Assembly: GCA_007922305.1 (NCBI GenBank)
Contig: ML677335.1
Coordinates: forward strand, 16,023,766 to 16,087,765
From: Dermatemys mawii
Taxonomy: Eukaryota > Chordata > Testudines > Dermatemydidae
Direction: 5' to 3'
Length of the DNA stretch: 64,000 nt
The position numbers and the translations under genes were made by a program. The notes under the pieces were generated by a model that worked only from the letters and a program-made list of their open reading frames with translations, made no database searches and was not told the DNA's origin. Of this stretch, positions 34,651 to 47,994 are shown in pieces; the stretch's first letter is position 1; each line of letters opens with the position of its first letter.

Positions 34651-34984
34651 CAGTGGTTCTCAACCTTTCCAGACTACGATACCTCTTTCTGGAGTCTGAT
34701 TTGTCTTGCGTACCCCAAATTTCACCTCGTTTAAAAACTACTCGCTTACAAAATCAGACATAAAAAATACAAAAGTGTCGCAGCACACTATTACTTACTT
34801 TCTTATAAATTGCTTACAGTACTTTCTCATTTTGTCTGTATGAAATTTTAATTTGTACTGACTTCACTATGCTTTATATGTAACCTGTTGTAAAACTAGG
34901 CAAATATCTAGATGAATTGATGTACCCCCTAGAAGATCTTTGTGTGCTCCCAGGGGTATGCATACCCTTGGTTAAAAACCACTG
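34651..34984. mobile_element. Non-autonomous hAT element, 334 bp
   Basis: The termini CAGTGGTTCTCAACC and GGTTAAAAACCACTG are inverted repeats, and the flanking 8-mers GCCTAGAG (34643-34650) and GCCTAGAC (34985-34992) agree at 7 of 8. The interior is AT-rich, unlike the GC-rich hAT elements elsewhere in this window. Confidence 0.92.
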
Positions 34985-34994
34985 GCCTAGACGA

Positions 34995-36940
34995 CAGGGA
35001 GAAAATCCCACTCTTGGCTTCCTGCTGCTGGCTCTGTTTCCATTAGAAGAGAACAATGTCACTTCAGAGCAAGAGCTCAGGTCTGCCCAAGTTGGGAAGG
35101 GAATTGGTTGTCAGCTACCTGGTCAGCTCTGGACTAACTAGAGAAGGCTGCAGGCTTAGGCAGAAAGTACACCATGCTATTTCTGCTGCTGGGAACAGGC
35201 CCAAATGCAGCCTGAACGTAGGGCTAGAAAGCTGACCCAAGAGGAAGCTGGGGGCCCAGCCACTGCCAGTTGAGAAAGCCCTAATCAGCATGGTGACTAC
35301 TGGGATAGATGTTTGGTGAATACAGCAGGGACTGGGATTCATCACTCTGAGCAAATCACATTATTCACCAAGAATATGCAAAAACTTTGAGGAAAAACAA
35401 TAATTGTGTCAAATGCAAACTGAGCTCTCCATGAGATAGAAATCCAGCAACGTTTAGTTTCCTGGAGAGATGCCTTAGGGGAATAGCTAAACATGAACAG
35501 CAGGAGGTCTTGAAAAATAAAGGACATGTTAAGCTGCTTAGAAGTTATTTTAGGCTGTAAAAATAATTACCTATTTCCTTGTGCCTCACAAGGAGATACG
35601 TTGCCTTCCTATGGGACTTTTTATAGCGGGAAACTTAAGAAGCAATGCAGAGAAGGGGCCCCCAGAGCAACTTTGTTCTTTAAGAATTGTGTGGAACCTG
35701 GAGAAGGATACAGGGAAACCGAATTTAGCATCAGGTGATGCTGAACTTTTGTCACAATCTTATCAAGTCTGCTGGAATAAGAAGGGTCTTAATCCTGATG
35801 ATTGGCCTCATGGAAATATACCTTGGATATGGAGCTGCAGGAGTAGCTCTTGCTAGGTCTACCACCCTAGAGTTTGCTCTCTAAAACATCTTACGTCTTA
35901 GGGACTGAACTGTCTGATTTGTTGAGCTTCACCCTCAGATCAGCTATAAAAGGGACCAAAAGTCACTTACAAGCTGTTATTTAGTTGAACAGCAACGGAA
36001 ATATTTTTTTCTTGGAGTCTAAAAGATTAGTTGGATTTGGATTCACCCTTGGTCATCTTGGTGTGGTCACACGATGGGGCTAAGGCTGGGTGGAGTGGGG
36101 AGGGTTAATTTCATGCCTAGCTCCCATTTATGTCCTTTGCTACTTACGCTGCTTTCGGAAGCCCAATAACTAATAGCTCTTCCCACATAACCTCTTTTGC
36201 ATGGCTGTGGGTTAGGAGCTGGCCTTTGAGGGAAACTTCCATGGGGGAGCATACCAGGTGGGAATATGGTCTCTGGAAATAGGTTTCAAGAAAAAGCCTT
36301 ATGTGGCATCTTCACTAGCTATACCTCCCAAATTCCATGTTAATGAAAAAAAGACATTTGCTGGCTTAAACAGGGACTAAATAGTTTAGAAGATTCTTGA
36401 TAGACACCCAAACACCTACAGCAAAAAAACAGAGTTTGGAGACAGAGTGTTTAGTGGACAATAGACTGCTACTTCAGATAATTGGCACAGACTCTGCCTG
36501 GTACCCCTTCAAAGAAGTGGAACACCACGGTCCAGCCTCACTAGGCCAACAGACCAGTGCTGCATAGATGCTCTGAACAAGTAATATTTACTGACAGTAA
36601 AACGAAGCTCTAACTCTTTAACCAGTACATTCCCACATTCTTCTCATACCACCCCTCTGACCACAGATTGGCAGAGATTCTGTCCACAGATTGTAGCTGT
36701 TTTTCACTAACAAACAAAAAACATGACACAGTATTTGGTTCAGAAGCTAAACCTTAGACACAGTGGAGAAGTATGATACCATGATAACTACACTCTGTAT
36801 CTTGAAAAGTGACCTTCATTTACAAATGTAGGGGGCTGGCAGCCACCTTTCCACCCTACTCATAATCTGCTGGTAGGATCCAATCCTCGCAAAAGCAAGG
36901 ATCTCCTGCTTATTACCTTTGACCCTTGTGTGGAAGAGAC
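34995..36940. other. Intergenic, no gene recognised
   Basis: Moderate GC. Several open frames of 60-90 codons without recognisable domains. A block around 35870-36290 has a local TATAAAAG (35945) but no other sign of a promoter or LTR that I can support. Confidence 0.4.
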
Positions 36941-36945
36941 ACTAA

Positions 36946-37230
36946 GGGCTGGTTTTCAATAGGACGGGGGATCGGCTGTAGATACGCAACTTCAGCTACG
37001 TTATTAACGTAGCTGAAGTCGGCGTCTCTACAGCCGACTTACCTCCCGTCCTCACGGCGGCGGCGGTCGGTGGTGCGCTCCCCCATCGACTCCGGCTTAC
37101 TTGTCGCGGCGAGCTGGAGTTCCGGAGTTGACGGGGGTGCTGCTGGCGATCGATTTATCACGTCCTGACAAGATGCGATAAATCGATCGCCAAAAGACCG
37201 ATTTCTGCCGCGCTTAGTGAGGATAAGCCC
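36946..37230 (+). mobile_element. Harbinger-like MITE, copy 1 (285 bp)
   Basis: The left end GGGCTGGTTTTCAATAGG and the inverted right end (GGGCTTATCCTCACTAAG) are imperfect terminal repeats flanked by TAA on both sides (36943-36945 and 37231-37233). TWA duplications are the PIF/Harbinger hallmark. Inside are strong foldbacks, such as CTTCAGCTACGTTATTAACG paired with its reverse complement, and GATCGATTTATC with GATAAATCGATC. Copy 2 at 54383 is the same family in opposite orientation. Confidence 0.88.
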
Positions 37231-37949
37231 TAAGGCATAATTTCACCAAAATACACTAGTTGTCTAGTTACAGTCAACTAATGTAAAGTACAGATATCTA
37301 AATGCAAGATCTAGCACACCAGAACATGATGTATGTTTATGACAGTCCCAGGACAACTGTGGATCCACATACCGGACTGAATCTATGATGAAGCTTTTAC
37401 AAAAGGTTACTTCTCAGCAACCAGAGATCTCTAGATGTCATCTCTCTGCTGATCCTACCACAATGATCTTAAGCTGTATGAGCGCCTATTCAAACAACTG
37501 GCTACAAGAGAGGCATATGGCCACTAACCTGTGAATTGCAGCAAGTTTTGAAAAATCCAAGTCCCAAATGCTTTCATTTTTTTTCTCCTTATCAGTTTCT
37601 AGCATAAGACTCCGAAGAGGCTGGGAGACACAGTGCGTCAAATGCAGATGTGCAAAAGCAATGCATGAATTTCAGAGAACTCCAGTCAGTATGTATCTCT
37701 CTCCAAATTAACACATGAGCAATTCCAAAGCAGAAGACTATCTTGGTGCTTAAAGACATACAGCCAATTTAGCTCCACTACTGACATAATACTACTGAGT
37801 AAAAGTATGTAGCATACTCCCAAGTGGTAACCTTAGAAAGACCATTATGGCAGCATGCTGTGAGGTGCTCTGCTGAGTAAATGCTAACATCTGGCACTGG
37901 AAATGGATCAATTCAGACAGCTCTTCGACTGAGACTGCTTAACCTTTAT

Positions 37950-38163
37950 GGGTCGTTTACATGGGGGAATTATTCCTGGTTAGTTGTTCCTGATTAACTC
38001 CATATATGGATAATCTTATTCTGAATTAATTTAAACCAAATTTGGAATAAAGTGTTTCTATTCTGAAATAAGAATATCCACCCATTGAGTTAATCAGGAA
38101 TAGTTAATCCACTTTAAATTCACATCCTACTTTACTTTGGATTAACTTTCATGTGTAAACAAA
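37950..38163. mobile_element. Probable MITE
   Basis: TCGTTTACATGGGGGAATTA on the left and the inverted TTGTTTACACATGAAAGTTA on the right suggest terminal repeats. Internal halves also show matching TTATTCTGAA / TTCTGAAATAAG strings. No target duplication was found, so the ends are approximate. Confidence 0.4.
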
Positions 38164-38164
38164 T

Positions 38165-39930
38165 CTTTTTTAGCTTTTGGAGAGCAGTCTATAGAATAGA
38201 TAGTGAACTCTCTAAGGGACTTAATTTTGTTTAAGAGAAGATTGAGGGTTCCTTCTACATCCAGTATATGAAGTCTGCCTTTCTCACTAATCAGTAAAGT
38301 AATCATGAGGACAAGGGAGGAGAAACAGAGGGATAATTTGACTAATATGAAACTGTGAAAATGTTTTATGAATGTTAGAACCACCTTGGTTTTGTGAAAA
38401 AATATTGCAAGTGGTGGGTGGATTGGTGAACTTCACTGATGTAACTGGATGGCATAATAGCTACCAAGAAAGCCATTTATATCATGTGGTACTATAATGG
38501 GGAATCTTTAGTTACCTAAATGGGACTCCATAAGTCTGCCTAAACTACATTAAGGTTTTAAGAAAATATGGAGAAAACAAGAGGTTTAGAGAAAAGAGGG
38601 AAACAAATCTAAATGTCAAATCAGCTGGAGAAATTGTTCTGTGACCTGGTAGGTACACAGGTAGATGGAGGGCAGGGGCCTCTTACAACTTCAGCTAGAA
38701 TGCAGGATCTCCTGGATGATGGGAACACACATCCTAACAGTCGACTGATGGACATGGTTCATGGATCTGAGATGTTGTGTAGTTCCTGTGCTGGATATCT
38801 GTAGTTTTAATAGAGGAAAAATGAGATATTTTGTCACTGAGATAATCTTATTCCAATATTGTCCATTTTCCTCAGATGAACACTCAGAATTTTCTCAACA
38901 AAAAATTAAAAATTAAATATGAGTGAAGTGAGTACTACACTTCTGATGACAAGTCTGGCAGAATTTAAAGTGTCATCCTTCTGGATAAGGGAAATACGTG
39001 GCTTATTTTAACGCTTTTACTACATCATGTGTAAGTACACACAAGAATAACAATTTTTTATACAAAATGTAAGATGCAGTTTGTCATGACACAGCTCATG
39101 CTTATCAGAAAAAAGGGAGATGCCACACACATATTTGACTGTGGCATGCTACCTAGCATGAGTACTGCTCTAAGACTGTGTCATGTATTCCATGGTTTGC
39201 ATAGTAATAACCTTGTTCCTCAGACATTTGTTTGGCTGCTTAAAACTATTCACTTTCTGTGGCAGAAAGGGATAACTTTAATTGTTGGACTCTAAGTAAT
39301 TTTATTTAAAAAATGACAAAGTATTTAGTTTAGCAAAGTAATTGTTTATCTTATTTCTGCTATTTTAGTCATGGGGGTTCCTTTACATACCTTAGGGGAC
39401 ACCCAACAAAATAATCACAATTATTAACCCTGGCAATTTTATTTTTAAAGAAAAAAACAGAAAGCAATTGACAAAACACCAATGACAATATGTCACTTCA
39501 CTTAAAATCTCTTCTCCATGTTTCTCTGTGGAGAGGTTTTAGCAGAGATAACACCTTTGAGAATGGACCATCTTTAGGGTGCCCTTCACTTGCTAAGTTA
39601 AGACCCAAAGTCTAGTTTCCCAAAATTATTGTGAATCCATTTTTAGAATCTTATTAGATACTTAAACTGCCATGATAGGGCAAAATAATTTTTTAAGGGC
39701 TGTGGGATCCTGTCTAGTAACTAGTAAGTTTATAGATGGGCAAAGTAAGCACTTAACTAAACCATATGAAATTGAAGAAAATATTTAAATCAGTTAATAG
39801 AACTGTTAAGGAACTGTCTTGAGACGTGACCACTACAAATATTAATTTTAAATCCAATTAAATCACACTATTTCCCCACTTACCAATGTTTAGCCCCTGC
39901 CTCCTTTCCAGGAACACATGTTCTAATCAT
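38165..39930. other. Intergenic, no gene recognised
   Basis: AT-rich, no supportable feature. A 73-codon open frame at 39074-39295 has no recognisable domain. Confidence 0.45.
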
Positions 39931-39940
39931 CTGGTGAGTA

Positions 39941-40062
39941 TAGGGTGACCAGATATCCCGATTTTACATGGACCGTCCCGATTTTGGGGTCTTTTTCTTA
40001 TATAGGCTCCTATTACCCTCCACCCCATTCTGATTTTTCACACTTGCTGTTTGGTCACCCTA
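39941..40062. mobile_element. Complete 122-bp MITE (TAGGGTGACCA family)
   Basis: The ends TAGGGTGACCAGATATCC and GTTTGGTCACCCTA are inverted repeats, with a perfect 8-bp duplication GGTGAGTA (39933-39940 and 40063-40070). The interior matches the copy at 18243. An 8-bp duplication suggests hAT mobilisation. Confidence 0.93.
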
Positions 40063-40070
40063 GGTGAGTA

Positions 40071-41775
40071 ATAGGAGAACTTAATATCATAAGTTACAAT
40101 AGCATTTCAATATCACAATAAAATCATTACACAAGTTTAAAATTAATTGCTGGGCAGCATCTTAGTTAACTTTCTCTCACAATCTACAGTGAAGTCTGGG
40201 GGAAGTTTTCCTTGGTTTCATTTCTTCTTGAATCTTCTGTTTTTCTTTTCAGTCAGTGGCAGCTTGTTCATCATGAAGGACATAAAGAGTTGTGGAGTGC
40301 TTGCTTTCTAAACAGTGTAGCAAAGGGGATGTGTGTATGTGAGGGGCACTCACTTCAGAGTTTTATACTCTTCTCATCCTTCCTATTTCCAAGAAACCCA
40401 TTTGTTTCAGGCAAGTTTAGATTCAAAGATGGATACTGTCCATCTTGGCTTAGTTCCTGAATAAGCAACCTTTCTAATTGCTTTTGTTCTTCTTGTGGCA
40501 GGAAAACATCAGGTAATGTTTAAAGTTAGTTTTAACTTTCTTTTTGTTCAGCACATTCTGTGAGATATTTTAAAATTGTATTAAGGTTTGACACGAAATG
40601 AAATTCTCTTTTCCAAGGTCCAGGTTTTAGTTCTCAAACCAGTCAAATCAAATAACTCTTATGGCAATGTAGTCATATCCTAAGTTACTTCCACCCATTG
40701 TAATAACGCAAACAATGCTTTGATAGAAACCTTGATTATTATTGCACGCTGTATTCCTCCAGGAATGTTGGAACTTATGTCCATCTGTAACACTGTCAAT
40801 CAGAACTTAAGACATTCTCAAAACCTTGTAAGACACAATTAGACAACAGCTCAGCTGTTTCAGGAAGGTTTACCAACAGAGGCTTCTTACAGAACTAAGG
40901 AAATGCCAACTCTAAATATATATCATGCACCCATCACCAGATGTTAACAATTCTTAAATTTGTACTTCTCCCAGTAAGGTGCTGTTCTTAATCATCCAGA
41001 GATTGGAAAACAGAACAATCCACACTGGACGAGTGGTGGAAACAAATATGGCCTGTGGCAAAAATGGACAAAATGACATTTACAGTAAAGACAAGCAAAT
41101 ATGTGGTTCAGATACTTTCTGAACTCACCAAGACAGCAACATCTGTTTGAAATAAGCTTCATATTGTACTTCAGTATAAAAATATTTAGTACACCATTGT
41201 TTGCTGTTTGGAGGACTTTTGATATTTTTTTTCATTAATAGCCATAAAAAGTCATTGTTTCATCATTGCATTTGAGAATTAATGCTGGATAACAAGAGCT
41301 GAAAAAGAGTTGTGCCAAAAAAACCATGTGCCAAGATATTATTTTTATTCAAAAGGGTCGTTTTCTTAATCTAGAACTAAACTATATTATACACACTTTT
41401 AAAGATCACTTAGGCAGTACACTAACCATTCTATTAGACAATTTTGCCTTTCTTGAATAGTATTTTATAGAGTACTGGATATAAGGAACACTTTGACAAT
41501 GTGCTGCACAATAAACACTTTCCTTACCTTATATGAACTGGCTCCATGCCCCAGCAAAGCTTTCTAAGTGATGGAGCTGATAGTTACCAGCAAGGGGCAT
41601 GATCAGGATTTTCGGTGGTGCTGGAGTTAAACAGGCACAGTGGTAAGGATGTGTAACTTGAACGGAGAGTTAACTTGTAATTATTGTATTAAAATCTCCT
41701 AGCCTGGTTACTGTAGGCATTCAACAATGGAATTTTCTTATTTTCTTTGAAGTTCACCATTAAAATGAAAACCGA
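40071..41775. other. Intergenic, no gene recognised
   Basis: AT-rich, nothing specific. An 82-codon open frame at 40212-40460 has no recognisable domain. Confidence 0.45.
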
Positions 41776-41779
41776 CTTA

Positions 41780-42016
41780 GGGTACGTGTATACTGCAGAT
41801 GGGAGCATGCGTCCCAGCTTGGAGAGACGGACATGCCACCCAAGTACATGCCCAGGTGAGTTTGTACTCAGCGAGTGTCCTGTACTGCTGCCTGTGCTAC
41901 CTCCCATGTCCTGCTACACTGTTATTTTTAGCCCATTACTGTAGTTTGAGCGGCGCTAACACACCTGTATACCTGTGCTGGGAAGCACGCTCCCAGATGC
42001 AGTGTAAACATACTGT
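41780..42016. mobile_element. MITE with long inverted termini
   Basis: The left end GGGTACGTGTATACTGCAGA...GGGAGCATGC and the right end, reverse complemented (AGTATGTTTACACTGCATCT...GGGAGCGTGC), match over about 38 bp. A TTA lies just left of the element; the right flank is unclear, so the duplication is unproven. Confidence 0.6.
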
Positions 42017-42017
42017 G

Positions 42018-42138
42018 TCTCTCAGTGCATCAGTTTCCCATCTGTAAAATGGGGATGATAGTACTTCCCCCACCTCTATGTGCAAGAGTAAATACATTAG
42101 ACTGTGAGGCACTCTAACACTATGGTAATGGGCACAAT
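42018..42138 (+). repeat. MIR-like SINE 3' fragment
   Basis: GTGCATCAGTTTCCCATCTG, TAAAATGGGGATGATAGTAC, GTAAATACATTAGACTGTGA and CACTATGGTAATGGG form a well-preserved MIR/CORE-SINE-type 3' core and tail. It abuts the MITE to the left. Confidence 0.8.
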
Positions 42139-42139
42139 A

Positions 42140-44405
42140 AGGATCTTACACAGGTTCACTACAGATTTTATCTATTTAAGAGTATTTTAAAAGTGCTTTT
42201 TTCTCAAAAAATATTACTTGGATTTCATGGAAAGAGTGAGGTTTCTGTCTGTCCCAGATGTCTTCTTCGGTACCTTCAAGTTTCTTTGTGGAGTTCTGGT
42301 TACGCATTGCTGATTGACTTTCAAGATTTTAGACCTACATATAGTACAAAAATAATGAAATAAATGAAATAAATGAAAGCTTGCATTTCTTAATCACTTT
42401 ACATGTCTGGACTATTATGAATGACAGTAGATAGTACTTGAAGATTGTGAAAGGCAGTATTAATCTGAAAATAATGTAGATTTAATACTAAATTTAATGA
42501 CAACTAAGAGAAATTGCTAAGGAATTTGTAGTGCCGTGTAAGAAGTAAATCCTTTTTCATGACACACCTTTTAAGCATTAATGCTAACTTAATGTATAAT
42601 CAGATGTGCCTTGCATGCTTATGGCATATATAATTAGCAATCCATTGTACAACCCACTCCAAAACTTCTCCCCACATGAAGCCCAAAAGAAATGAAGTCA
42701 ACTTTGAGAAGCAAAGAATATTGAAATTGGAATACTGTTTCACCATGAAAGATTAAAATTTGGATGCCCTTAGTGTTTCCTGGTGATGTCCTGGAGGGAA
42801 AGATGGGAAATCAGGCAGTACATTTACACAACTACAATATGACAAATAGTTATGTCTTCAGATTCAGAACTGCAAAAACACAGAGATGAGAGAATTGCAG
42901 TGTGTAAGGAATGCCTATTGCAAACTGTTGAAGAGCAAATAAACAAAAAGTTTAATGCATGATAAGCAATTGCACAATCAAGCAATGGGGTCAAGAAATT
43001 CCAAAAGTTCAGTTAGTGTTAATTCAGCTCTGTTGCACGTGCTGTATACTTTATGGTTTATGTTAACAAAAGCAAAAACATTTAAGGTTTACATAAAAAA
43101 AAGGAAGAGAATATACTGTGTGATCAGCGTAGTTGTTAAATTTTACCAGAGCAATTTTAACTTTAGGAATTTCCTGATTCTTGTTTGGTCTTACATATTT
43201 AATACATTCTTGCAGAAGTGTTTCTTTTTTAATTACACTTAATTAAAAAAAAGACACAAAGGAGAATATATGTGGGGATGTGATCAACTTATAAAATCAA
43301 CTGGAACTTGTAAATTGAACTGCTGAGGAGATTTCATTTAGACTTTCCAAGGGAAAAAAAATTAATCTGTGATAAGAGACTAAGTATGGGAAATTTCAGT
43401 CCAAAAAAGAATATTTTGGTAAGTGTGTGAAAAGAGGTGAATATGGAAACGATTCTGCAACATTAAACATAGTAAATCCTTCTAGGTGGTCACCACGAGA
43501 CAGATTTGTGCTGAACCATCCACATATATCTTGGACAGTTAGAATACCATCCACCACGACCCACATTACAGAAATTTAGTTCTTAAAAATATTTATATAT
43601 TGAATTACTCAAGTAGCTAAGTTATTTCTCCATTTTATTTCCTTGCGTTTTCTGTCCTGCTCTGCTTCCTTGTTTCTTTCCTCTCTGCTGATCTTTTCTT
43701 AGTTAAGGCTTTTTACTTTAAACTTTTCTATATTACGGTGTTCAGCTTTATATGGTCCCTTCTCAGTTCTTTCTTTTTTTTTTTTTTAATTTAAAGTCTC
43801 TGTTTTGCTTCAAAGGCATCATCTGGAAAATGGAGTCTCCTTTTCTTGCTTCCCATTTCATTTCTGTAATGACTGAATAACCTTAATCTCTATCAAGCAC
43901 TTTCCATTACCTGCAGTAAGCTATCAAGTGTCATAGAATCCTCAGACATAATTCACTTGGCCAGTTTTTTCTTTTAAAAAATCTTCAACGCTAGTGATGC
44001 ACTATAGAGAGTTGAGGAAGAGAGCAAGGACCTATGAAGTGTCTTCTCCTTTCTGGAGAAAAGGCAAATGTTGTAGGGAGTATTATCAATCCCCCTCAAA
44101 TTTTAAGTCTAAACAGAATACATAAAAATAGGAAGGGAGCAGATATGCTGATTATGCAGCAACAGCTCAGCTAATTATGTGGCTACTGGTCACAACAGAA
44201 CAGGGAAGAAGGAGGCAGAAGATTTCAGTTTAACAGGAGTTCTAAGAAACTTTATTTTGTAAAAATCTCAAATAGCTAAATGAAATATAAGCTGAGTACT
44301 ATCTGACTCTTTCAAAGCAGTTTGTTGCAAATGACCCTGAGAACATACTTACCATCCCTATATATAAAGAAAAATTTTTTTTTGACACAAACAGAAGCTT
44401 AGTTT
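42140..44405. other. Intergenic, no gene recognised
   Basis: AT-rich with T-runs (for example 43770-43785). No exon, RNA gene or named repeat supported. Confidence 0.45.
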
Positions 44406-44407
44406 AG

Positions 44408-44780
44408 TGACAAAAGAACAGCCATACTGGGTTAGACCAGTGGTTCATCTAGCTAGCTATCCTGTCTTCTGGCAGAGAGGGAATGAACAGAACAGGGCAA
44501 TTTTTATTAAGTGATCTATCCCCTGTCATCTAGTCCCAGCTTCTGGCAATCAAAGTTTATGGTAAACCTGGAGCATGAAGTTTTATTATCTATCCCTTTC
44601 CTAAAGTTTCCTAACATCCTGTTAGCTTTTTGGACTGCTACTGCATAGTGAGCAGACATTTTCAGAGAACTATCTATGCTGACTTCAAGATCTCTTTCTT
44701 GATTGGTAACAGCTATTTAGACCCCATCATTTTGTATGTATAGTTGAGATTATTTTTTCCAATGTGCGTTACTTTGGCAG
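44408..44780 (-). repeat. CR1-like LINE fragment, antisense
   Basis: GAACAGCCATACTGGGTTAG, GAGAGGGAATGAACAGAACA, CATCTAGTCCCAGCTTCTGG and TCAAGATCTCTTTCTTGATT match, from memory, the antisense of a widely dispersed sauropsid CR1-like LINE. The copy has gaps. Family placement is not secure without a library search. Confidence 0.5.
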
Positions 44781-44940
44781 GTAAGGTTGCATCAGAATAC
44801 TCTCCTCCCCTCCCCTCAAAACTGTGAAAAGTTAAAGGAAAATCTCCTGCATTCCTTGTCACTTTCACATTGCCCATCATCACTTTCACACACCATCACT
44901 GATAACAATGAAAAGCAGTATCTACCCCAACTTCATCAAA

Positions 44941-45089
44941 TTTGTGCTCTAGCACAAAACCTTAATAACTGCCCTCATTAATGTTAAGGCAGAAAAACTT
45001 CTCATTTGTATGTTACACGTGACAGATGTGGCAATCAGTTAATAGAAGAGCCTGTGAAACTGCTGTTAAGCTTTTGTGCTAGAGCACAA
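44941..45089. repeat. Pair of inverted 18-bp palindromes
   Basis: TTTGTGCTCTAGCACAAA at 44941-44958 is palindromic apart from its central CT, and TTTTGTGCTAGAGCACAA at 45072-45089 is its reverse complement over 17 bases. Each can form a hairpin and the pair can also pair over 113 bp. They might be the ends of a small unrecognised element. Confidence 0.55.
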
Positions 45090-45428
45090 GTTTGAATCTG
45101 GTGTGTGGCTTTTATTTATCAGATTAGATTACAGTCATAGTTTAGAATCAAAGTACTATATACACAAGATGACCTTAGACAAAGTCTAGTCACATCTCTA
45201 CGTGATCTGGCATCAGTTTCTTAGGGAGGAAATATTTGGCAGGAAAATGAAAAGAGGCTCCATTTGTTTATGCCACTCACCACAGATTTCTAAACATAGA
45301 AATCAGTGACACTAGAAACTAGCTATGTAAGCAAGTACTGATTTGTAATGGTGCAGCATCCAAGTATCAAAAAATGCAACTGAACTATTAATCTGTATAT
45401 TTGTATACAATTTTGTGTTTCTCATTTG

Positions 45429-45923
45429 TAGGGTCTTACCAAATTCATGGCCATGAAAAACGCCTCATGGACAGTGAAATCTTATCCTCCCATGATATCT
45501 GGGTATTGTAGGGGAAGGGGCAGGGCTGGGTGCACCCACTGTGCACCGGGCTCCAGCTGCTAGTCTAGCCCAGTGGTTGCCCACCCATTAGGCTAGCCCT
45601 GCCCCTCAACTGACAATGCCCCTATACCCTGCAATGCTCATTTCTGTGCTACTACTGGTGGTGGTGCTGACTTTACAGCTGGGCACCACCCAGCTCTCAG
45701 GGCAGTCCCCCCGCCAGCAGTGATGCAGAAATAAGGGTGGCAATCCCCCGCAAATAATAGCTTTCTGACCATTACCCCACAATTCCCTTTTGGGTCAGGA
45801 CCCCCATGATTACAACACTGTGAAATTTCAGATATAAACATCTGAAACTATTAAATTGACTATTTCAAAAATCCTATGACTATGAAAGTGACCAAAATAG
45901 GTCATGAATTTGGTAGGGCCCTG
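45429..45923. mobile_element. Non-autonomous hAT element, 495 bp
   Basis: The left end AGGGTCTTACCAAATTCATG and the inverted right end (CAGGGCCCTACCAAATTCATG) are terminal repeats. Flanking 8-mers CTCATTTG (45421-45428) and CTAATTTG (45924-45931) agree at 7 of 8. The interior is GC-rich in the middle and has no transposase. Confidence 0.9.
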
Positions 45924-45931
45924 CTAATTTG

Positions 45932-47990
45932 TATAAAATCAGATACAATATACTCTATAATTATTATTTAACATTAGTCTTGCAGTAGTTCCCAAAGCCT
46001 CTTTCTGCTAGGTGCTGCCCAAATACACAGGAAAGAGTTGCTTACAAAAACAGACCACTCCTCCATCTTCTCCACTCGCTCCCTTCCATACATACGTTGT
46101 AGAATGAGATATTTTTCAAACAAACATTTTCTATGGCTATGAACATCTTAAATCTGCGAATTGGCTATATTAGTAACTACTACTCTGTGACACAGTCATC
46201 TGACCATCTTCCTTTTATAGTCTTTAGATAAAGCCATTGTACTTTAATCAGTCGAAGTAAAAGAGATTGAGTTAGCAACTGGAATGCTGTGTCTCCTGTG
46301 AGAGGCTCTTTTGCGAGGCACTGTGGGAAGTGCCTCAGTAGGTAGTGCATGATCTCCTGCTGTCTACAGTTCAAATCATCATCATGTTACCACTTGGCTT
46401 GGAGACTAAAATTGTTAAGAGCTTAGAATTTTCACCAAACATACATGAAAAGGAGATCCAAGAGACAGAATCCTGGTGGATCGGTCAGATAGTTACTCAA
46501 AACATCCCAACAGAAAAGGAGAAACCATCTTGGAAAACAAATATCTTAATCACTAACATGTCTGATGAAAAATCTGGCAGACTCTTGCAGGGGAGAAAAA
46601 CCCCCAGCAAAAACAAAACCCTATGTTCCTATATTCTCCTGGCCATATCAGTTTTGAGAGTCAAGATCCCTCAGAACTTCTTCAGATGTTCAGAAGGAGA
46701 TTCTGAGAGTGCATTTAGAATCACTGAGCTAGAAGAGAGATTCTATTCTTTCTTATTTAATAACCTAGCCAACCAAAAAAATCTCACCACTTCTTGATCA
46801 GAAGCCACAGAAGAATGCTCCATTTTGCTTTTAAAGTACCACTAGTAGCCATTTGGACGTAAAGAGAGCCTATTCTCATGCAAGAATGTTAAAAAAATCA
46901 CATTTTTAAAGGACTTAAATTTATATCCTTGCATTATGATGTTAAGGGGCTCAGTTTAACATATAGGAACTGTAGATTACTTACGTGCAAGTAGCTGGTG
47001 AAGCACCAATCTATAAAATCCTCCTTAATGAGTCTCACTTCATAAACCAGCCCATCTAATATATTTGATCACAGTATTCATGGTGGACTGGATCTTTGGC
47101 CAGAATGTTGCATTTAAAGGGAAGAATTAAAGAGTGATCTAGGCAGAGATTCAGCCAGTCTCATAACTAAAGAATCGTTAGCTATCAGGAAGACTTGACT
47201 AATTGTGTGCTCATTTGATGGGGAGGTAGAACAGAAGGTATCCTGAGTGAAACTTCCAAAAAGAGAACATCTGTTTTGCTAAAACTAATGATTCTGGAGA
47301 AGACAACATTTGTCTTTATGTTTGACCATAAAGCCATCAGGTTCATCTGAGGACTCTATTTGTGGCAAATTAGGAGAAATGCTGACTGGTGCATTTCCTT
47401 CTCTGGATTAGTTCTAGAAATCTGTCTGCTCTGGAGTTCAGAACCCCGGGTAACATGGATGACCATGGGGAATACGTAAAACTCCTTTTTGCTGAAAAAA
47501 GGATTTGGCTGCCATGCTCTTATATTGTTCTCCCTGACCTACTGGTTATGATACTGGAGAGACAAGGGGCAGGTGAAGTAGTATCAGTGATTGGACCAAC
47601 CTTGCCGATCTTGTCTCTCTAAATTCTGGCGGCCAACATGGTTAGAAATGGTCATGCTACTGTCTGTTTGAATCTTTCCTGTCTAGAACTTTGGATCTGA
47701 GCTGAAATGGTAAATTGCCTACCAACTGCATTAATTTCCAGCCAACTGATCAGGAGAATCTTCTCTGACAGCAGACAGGAGTCCTAGATTAGAGTCTAGG
47801 GGCTTAAATGTCTATTTCTACCAGGCTCATGTCCATAGTGAGTACCATCAATTGAGAAGATCTAAAAGTGACTCATGGTGAAGATTAACAACCTGCATTC
47901 TCCAGATGAAAGACACAAATGAGAGGGCTGAGAAGCCAAATTTGGCAAGGTAAATGAAAGCAAGTACAGGATACTAGGTCTAGGCAAGTC
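45932..47990. other. Intergenic with unrecognised open-frame remnants
   Basis: A 150-codon plus-strand frame (46345-46797) and a 77-codon frame (47389-47622) have no recognisable domain. On the minus strand around 47060-47150 a stretch reads FKCNILAKDPVHHEYCDQI, interrupted by stops on both sides. It could be a decayed exon or transposon, but I cannot assign it. Confidence 0.35.
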
Positions 47991-47994
47991 ATCT

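Noticed and set aside
46345..46797. 150-codon plus-strand open frame
   Set aside because: No recognisable domain, no splice or promoter context, amino-acid composition as expected for AT-rich random sequence; not enough to call a gene.
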